A DNA stretch of 19,364 bases, from NCBI GenBank assembly GCA_002712125.1, contig PASL01000019.1, positions 138,735-158,098 of the forward strand, written 5' to 3'. The position numbers were made by a program, and so were the translations under genes. Below the pieces are notes generated by a model. The model searched no databases, had not been told where the DNA came from, and saw nothing but the letters and a program-made list of their open reading frames with translations. The DNA comes from Chloroflexota bacterium (GTDB lineage Bacteria; Chloroflexota; Dehalococcoidia; Lucifugimonadales; Lucifugimonadaceae). The stretch's first letter is position 1. Every line of letters begins with the position of its first letter. Shown here in pieces: positions 15,270 through 19,364 of this stretch.

Positions 15270-16649
15270 ATGCAACAAAAAAGAAACCTAAGTCAAGAAT
15301 ATACGAATCGAGTATTACTTAACGGCACACTTCAAACTCCGAAATGGTGGGCGCCTACTGTTGCAGGTCTTGGTTTTGTTGTACTAATTGGAGTAATTAT
15401 CATAGCTACTATGATTAATAGAGGCCTAGGCCTCACTGGACTTTCACGGCCAGTATACTGGGGATTATTTATTACTACCTTCGTTTTTTGGGTAGGTATT
15501 TCACACGCAGGAATCATGATATCCGCTATCTTAAGACTGACTCAAGCGGAATGGAGAAGACCGGTTACTCGAGCAGCAGAACTTCTGACTGTTTGTTCAT
15601 TGTTTACTGCGCTAGTATTCCCTCTTATCCACGCAGGTAGACCATGGAGAATAGCATACTGGATACTTCCATACGATATTTCTAGAGGAATTTATCCTAA
15701 TATTAGATCGCCACTTATAATGGACCCTGTTGCTATAAGTACTTATCTAACTGGTTCAACACTATTTTTATATATTGCATTACTACCAGATTTAGGTGTT
15801 CTTAGAGATAGAACAACTGGATGGAAAAATGCTTTTTATACTTTGTTAGCGCTAGGATGGAAAGGTAACCCAAGACAGTGGCAAATGCAAACTATTGGAG
15901 GAATATTACTTTCAGCACTTATGTTGCCTATATTCGTTTCAGTACACTCAATTGTTTCTTGGGACTTTGCTGTAGCCTCTGCAGTTGAAGGTTGGCATTC
16001 AACAATTTTTGCTCCTTACTTCGTTATTGGAGCTGTACACTCAGGAGTATCAGCCGTTGTTACTATGATGGCTCTAATGAGATGGTTATGGAAGTGGGAT
16101 GATTTTATTCGTCCAGAACATTTTGATGCCCTGGCAAGATTATTGATAGTTGTAGCAACTGGATGGCTAGCATGTACATTCTTGGAGCTAATATTTGCCT
16201 TATACGGTCAAGATGCTCCTGAAATAGCGCTTAGAGAAATGCAAATATTCCAATGGCCTTGGAATTTATTATTTATAATTTTCATGGTTACTGGTTACAT
16301 AATACCAGTACCTGTATGGTGCGTAAAAAAATTTAGAAACAACATAGCAATTATGTTCTGGACTTCAATACTAGTCAACGTTGGTATGTGGCTAGAAAGA
16401 TTCTTAATTATTGTTCCAGGACTAGCTAGAAGAACACCTTTTGTTTTCACTTGGGAAGCTTATAGGCCTAGTCCTGTAGAATGGGCAATAATGATCTGGT
16501 CTTTTGCGTGGGTTTCTTTACTAATGTTACTATTTTCAAGATTTTTTCCATTAGTACCATTATTTGAACAAAAAGAAAGTCAAGTATTTACAGACGATAT
16601 ACAAATAGGTAGGGCAAAAGTTCCTGCAATAGTTAGAGAAGTAGAGTAA
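15270..16649 (+). CDS. actC: ActC: quinol-binding NrfD/PsrC-family membrane subunit of ACIII
   Basis: 459 residues with about ten membrane helices. It carries the very conserved ActC segment GISHAGIMISAILRLTQAEW (76-95) followed by RRPVTRAAE, then FPLIHAGRPW (117-126), SPLIMDPVAISTYLTGSTLF (147-166), the loop GWKGNPRQW and SVHSIVSWDFA. H121 and D152 have the spacing of a His and Asp that line the quinol site in known ActC, which suggests a working quinol-oxidation site. It passes electrons to the ferredoxin-like ActB part on the outer face. The start at ATG 15270 lies 14 bases after the ActF-like gene behind AGGAAG. The C-terminal tail (about 40 residues) is polar and cytoplasmic or periplasmic. 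Confidence 0.93.
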   Translation: MQQKRNLSQEYTNRVLLNGTLQTPKWWAPTVAGLGFVVLIGVIIIATMINRGLGLTGLSRPVYWGLFITTFVFWVGISHAGIMISAILRLTQAEWRRPVTRAAELLTVCSLFTALVFPLIHAGRPWRIAYWILPYDISRGIYPNIRSPLIMDPVAISTYLTGSTLFLYIALLPDLGVLRDRTTGWKNAFYTLLALGWKGNPRQWQMQTIGGILLSALMLPIFVSVHSIVSWDFAVASAVEGWHSTIFAPYFVIGAVHSGVSAVVTMMALMRWLWKWDDFIRPEHFDALARLLIVVATGWLACTFLELIFALYGQDAPEIALREMQIFQWPWNLLFIIFMVTGYIIPVPVWCVKKFRNNIAIMFWTSILVNVGMWLERFLIIVPGLARRTPFVFTWEAYRPSPVEWAIMIWSFAWVSLLMLLFSRFFPLVPLFEQKESQVFTDDIQIGRAKVPAIVREVE

Positions 16650-16660
16650 AGGAAAATTTT

Positions 16661-17167
16661 ATGAGTATTAGTATGATAGGATTGTTTCAGGAGGCAACAC
16701 CAGCAGCGGATGCAATGGATGGACTGAAGAACGCAGGTTTCGAACTTGGTTCATTTGATGTTCTTACTGGAACTCCATACCCAGAAGGCGCTTTTGGGGA
16801 ACATGTTCCTCAACACAGATTGTTTAGATTTCCAGCCTTTGGAGCTATAATTGGATTCACACTTTCGTTATTTTTAACTGCAGCTACCCAAATAGCATAT
16901 CCACTTGTTACGGGCGGAAAACCAATATTATCAATTTTTGCGATGCTTATAATTATGTATGAGCTAACAATGCTAGCAGGTGTAATTTCTACTGTTATTG
17001 GAATAATTTTTGAATCAAGGTTACCAAATTTAAAAATGGGTGCTTATGACAGAAGAATAACCGAGGGGTGGATCGGAGTAGTTATAAATCTAGATGATGA
17101 ATCAAGAGCAGATGACGCAGAAAAAGTCTTAAACTATGCCGGAGCAGTAGAAATTAAAAAAGCATGA
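16661..17167 (+). CDS. actD: ActD: DUF3341 membrane subunit of ACIII
   Basis: 168 residues, typical of ActD. An N-terminal soluble alpha/beta part (MIGLFQEATPAADAMDGLKNAGF, a ferredoxin-like ACT-type fold in known members) is followed by two helices (about 65-90 and 95-120) around the motif FRFPAFGAIIG, and then a C-terminal strand part (EGWIGVVINLDDESRADDAEKVL). ActD packs against ActC in the membrane and is a fixed part of the complex. It starts at ATG 16661 with AAAGGA. Its stop overlaps the start of actE (ATGA), so the two are translationally coupled. Confidence 0.95.
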   Translation: MSISMIGLFQEATPAADAMDGLKNAGFELGSFDVLTGTPYPEGAFGEHVPQHRLFRFPAFGAIIGFTLSLFLTAATQIAYPLVTGGKPILSIFAMLIIMYELTMLAGVISTVIGIIFESRLPNLKMGAYDRRITEGWIGVVINLDDESRADDAEKVLNYAGAVEIKKA

Positions 17168-17739
17168 AAAAGTTTATTAGTTTAAATAAAAGATTTTTAG
17201 TAAGTATCTCATTAGTATTGCTAATGATTAGTTGTGCTGTCCAAGAAAATAATACATATCCAATAGAAACTTTCACAGAAATGCATTATTCACAGTCATA
17301 TAGAGCACAAGAACCTCCTAGACTTGCGGCTGTAGTAGATGCAGTTACTTTCAATTCTGAAGGAGGACCTGAAGTTGTTCTAAATGACATAGAATATCCT
17401 AATTATGAAAATTATGATGTTTATTTAGCATCTGAATTATATAGAGTTAACTGCTCAACATGTCATGGTGTAACAGGTCTAGGGGATGGAAGCGCAACAA
17501 AACATATTATTTCTAAAAATAATTTTTACTCTAAAGTAAACGGAATGCCTCATAATGCTCCTGCTAATCTAGTTGATTCTGCAGCTAACAGGCTTAATAC
17601 TCACGACCTAATGATTACATACATCAATGCAGTTAGCGAGGGTCAGTTAATGCCAGCTTTCAAAAAGTTATTAACTCAAAAAGAAATACGTGAAATAGTT
17701 TATTATATTTTTGATAAAGAAAACGGTCTAAGCAAATAA
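17164..17739 (+). CDS. actE: ActE: monoheme cytochrome c lipoprotein of ACIII
   Basis: 191 residues. A lipoprotein signal peptide (positively charged start, hydrophobic core, MISC ending at C24) anchors it to the outside of the membrane. One heme site is seen, CSTCH (97-101), with GLGDGS just after it as in class I cytochromes c. The probable axial methionine is M163 in QLMPAF, and the C-terminal helix is KEIREIVYYIF. The N-terminal segment FTEMHYSQSYRAQEPPR matches the D-M-H...PP-R stretch of ActE proteins. It would receive electrons from ActA and deliver them to an oxidase. The start overlaps the actD stop by four bases. The ccmH gene follows 30 bases later. Confidence 0.94.
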   Translation: MKKFISLNKRFLVSISLVLLMISCAVQENNTYPIETFTEMHYSQSYRAQEPPRLAAVVDAVTFNSEGGPEVVLNDIEYPNYENYDVYLASELYRVNCSTCHGVTGLGDGSATKHIISKNNFYSKVNGMPHNAPANLVDSAANRLNTHDLMITYINAVSEGQLMPAFKKLLTQKEIREIVYYIFDKENGLSK

Positions 17740-17769
17740 ATTTAGTAAATTATTGTTATAAAATTAAGT

Positions 17770-18243
17770 ATGATCAAAATTAATTTTATAAGTTTATGTC
17801 TCATAGCAATTGTTTTTTTTACAGGTTGTATTCAAGAAGACGATCTTTCTAATGAACAAAAATATCATAAGTTAGCATCGGAAATAATGTGTCCTGTTTG
17901 TGACGCCCAAACAATTGAAGGTTCTAATTCTCAAGTTTCAATAGATATGAAACTAAAATTAAAAACTCTTGTAAACCAAGGAATGAGCAGCCAAAACATT
18001 AGAGAATACTTCATAGATCGGTATGGATCCGATATCATAGCATCACCTTCATCAACAGGATTTAATTTAATTGCTTGGATTATGCCAATAATTATATTTT
18101 CATTATTATTATCAATTTCCTTATACACTATTAGAAATATGAAAAATTCAAATACGAAAGAAAAAGAATACAAGGAAACATTAAACGAATATTTAGAGTA
18201 TGTTGAGAAAGAAATTATAGAATTGGAACAAAAAAATGTCTAA
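17770..18243 (+). CDS. ccmH: CcmH-family cytochrome c maturation thiol protein
   Basis: 157 residues of the CcmH/CycL/NrfF family. A signal peptide with a lipobox-like ending (FFTGC, C20) comes first, then the redox motif MCPVCDAQTIEGSNSQVS (40-57) with C41 and C44, then a short three-helix domain (REYFIDRYGSDIIASP), and one membrane helix (about 98-120) with a charged cytoplasmic tail. CcmH keeps the cysteines of apocytochrome c reduced so that heme can be attached, a need of the five hemes of ActA and one of ActE made from the same strand. A lipid-anchored CcmH with a C-terminal helix is uncommon by eye, since classical CcmH has one or two helices and a cleaved signal. There is no clear ribosome binding site; TATAAA at 17757-17762 lies seven bases before the ATG, as in a leaderless message, but this is weak. 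Confidence 0.9.
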   Translation: MIKINFISLCLIAIVFFTGCIQEDDLSNEQKYHKLASEIMCPVCDAQTIEGSNSQVSIDMKLKLKTLVNQGMSSQNIREYFIDRYGSDIIASPSSTGFNLIAWIMPIIIFSLLLSISLYTIRNMKNSNTKEKEYKETLNEYLEYVEKEIIELEQKNV

Positions 18244-19364
18244 TTTAGGAAATATATCTTTAGTACTTGGAACTCTGTTATGCATTTACTCTCTCTTATC
18301 AGTTAATATTGGCTCGAAAATGAAAATAAGTGAACTTTCAATTAGTGGTAGAAATGCATATTACATGACTAGTATAACTTCATTATTGGCATCAGCTACC
18401 CTAATTTATGCATTTGTAAATAACGATTTCTCAATTAAATATGTAGCTGACCACTCCAATACAATCATGAACAAAGCATTTGTATGGGTTGCTTTTTATG
18501 CGGGTAATGAGGGTTCTTTACTTTATATATTATTAATTCTCTCAGTAGCTTCATCATTAACAATAAAATTTATTCCTAAAAGTTATAAATTCTCATCAAT
18601 TAAATCAATAATTTCAGTATTCAGCATAATTCAGCTTTTTTATTTATTGGTGCTTATATTTGGTGCAAACCCTTTTACAACTATATCAAACGTACCAGTA
18701 GACGGTAGAGGAATGAATCCTTTACTAACTCATCCGGCTATGTTTTCTCATCCTCCGATGTTGATGGCAGGACTGATAACAATAACTATACCTTTTACAA
18801 TCTGCATAAGTGCATTAATATCAGGAAATTTTACAGATGATTGGATTGATACTGCAAGAATAACAGCAATTTTATCCTGGGGGATATTAGGAGTAGGAAT
18901 GCTTATCGGCGCTTGGTGGGCATATACTATTTTAGGATGGGGAGGATACTGGGGTTGGGATCCCATAGAAAACGTAGCATTAATGCCTTGGTTAGTGATG
19001 ACAGCTTTTTTACACTCAATAATGGTACAAAAAAGAAGGAAAATGTTTAGAATCTGGAATATTGTCCTACTTAATATAGCATTTGTACTAGCTCAACTAG
19101 GAATGTTCATTAATAGAGGTGGTCCTGTGGTAAGCGTTCATTCATTTGCTTCATCTACATTAGGAATGATATTTTTACTATTTATGATAGCTAGTATAAT
19201 TTTTGCTTTTGGTATTTTTCTGTGGAGATTACCAAGATTAAAATCTGATCGAACAATAGAATCATTTCTATCTAGAGAATCTTCACTGCTAATAAATAAT
19301 TTTTTATTTATTACAGTAATGGCAATTACTTTATGGGGTGTAATCTTTCCAATTTTTTCTGATT
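18236..19364 (+). CDS. ccmF: CcmF heme lyase, N-terminal part cut by the window edge
   Basis: The frame runs from ATG 18236 to the edge (376 codons, no stop), overlapping the ccmH stop by eight bases. It encodes a polytopic protein, and the CcmF signatures are complete so far: YVADHSN (H73), NPLLTHPAMFSHPPML (H166, H172), the WWD-type motif WGGYWGWDPIENVALMPWL (235-253), and NRGGPVVSVHSFA (H302). CcmF ligates heme from holo-CcmE to apocytochrome c. Full-length proteins have about 650 residues, so nearly half is missing here. Together with ccmH it implies system I cytochrome c maturation; ccmA-E and G are not in the window. Confidence 0.95.
   Translation, partial: MSNLGNISLVLGTLLCIYSLLSVNIGSKMKISELSISGRNAYYMTSITSLLASATLIYAFVNNDFSIKYVADHSNTIMNKAFVWVAFYAGNEGSLLYILLILSVASSLTIKFIPKSYKFSSIKSIISVFSIIQLFYLLVLIFGANPFTTISNVPVDGRGMNPLLTHPAMFSHPPMLMAGLITITIPFTICISALISGNFTDDWIDTARITAILSWGILGVGMLIGAWWAYTILGWGGYWGWDPIENVALMPWLVMTAFLHSIMVQKRRKMFRIWNIVLLNIAFVLAQLGMFINRGGPVVSVHSFASSTLGMIFLLFMIASIIFAFGIFLWRLPRLKSDRTIESFLSRESSLLINNFLFITVMAITLWGVIFPIFSD

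Noticed and set aside
17757..17772. Leaderless promoter for ccmH
   Set aside because: A TATAAA lies seven bases before the ATG, but there is no -35 element, the DNA is AT-rich throughout, and read-through from actE is simpler.
1..19364. tRNA, rRNA, CRISPR array, insertion sequence or integration scar
   Set aside because: I found no cloverleaf sequence, spaced direct repeats, transposase-like frame or long terminal inverted repeats; the window is almost entirely housekeeping or catabolic genes.

Overview
This is an AT-rich bacterial window (roughly one third G+C by eye), almost fully coding, with tight operons and frequent TTG starts behind good ribosome binding sites. It holds a respiratory alternative complex III (ACIII) locus, cytochrome c maturation genes of system I, a two-gene 2-oxoacid dehydrogenase E1, and a catabolic cluster built around 5-oxoprolinase-type proteins and biotin-dependent sodium-pump subunits. 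I see no tRNA, rRNA, CRISPR array, insertion sequence or phage gene. The gene content and low G+C would fit an uncultured, aerobic, heterotrophic marine bacterium, for example a SAR202-type Chloroflexota. That assignment is inference from gene content; no marker gene is present.

Layout. (1) Positions 1-6730, minus strand: one long gene run, read right to left. The order is Gfo/Idh/MocA-like protein, pxpA, pxpB, pxpC, oadG, biotin carboxyl carrier protein (BCCP), oadB, a DapA/NanA-superfamily aldolase, and the start of a TauE/SafE-like membrane transporter cut by the window edge. Gaps are -1 to 20 bases except for 74 bases between pxpC and oadG. (2) 6862-7173, plus strand: a lone DUF971 gene, divergent from the run above, ending in a hairpin. 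(3) 7208-9289, minus strand: E1 alpha and E1 beta of a thiamine-dependent 2-oxoacid dehydrogenase. (4) 9547-19364, plus strand: a small two-helix membrane protein, then ActA (pentaheme), ActB split into two genes, an ActF-like and an ActC-like quinol-binding membrane subunit, ActD, ActE (monoheme lipoprotein), CcmH, and CcmF cut by the right edge.

How they work together. The plus-strand operon would oxidise menaquinol or ubiquinol in the membrane (ActC/ActF), pass electrons through the iron-sulfur clusters of ActB and the c-type hemes of ActA/ActE, and make its own heme-attachment proteins (CcmH, CcmF) from the same transcript. No terminal oxidase is seen here.

The most intriguing region is the minus-strand run. 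It encodes the membrane beta and gamma subunits and the biotin carrier of a sodium-pumping decarboxylase, but no OadA-type carboxyltransferase. Next to them lie PxpB and PxpC, whose fold is related to the carboxyltransferase domain of urea carboxylase. They could take the place of OadA, giving an undescribed biotin-dependent sodium pump; this is a hypothesis. Two enzymes in the run also lack normally conserved catalytic residues: the Gfo/Idh protein lacks its EKP lysine and the Asp/His pair, and the aldolase lacks the catalytic tyrosine.
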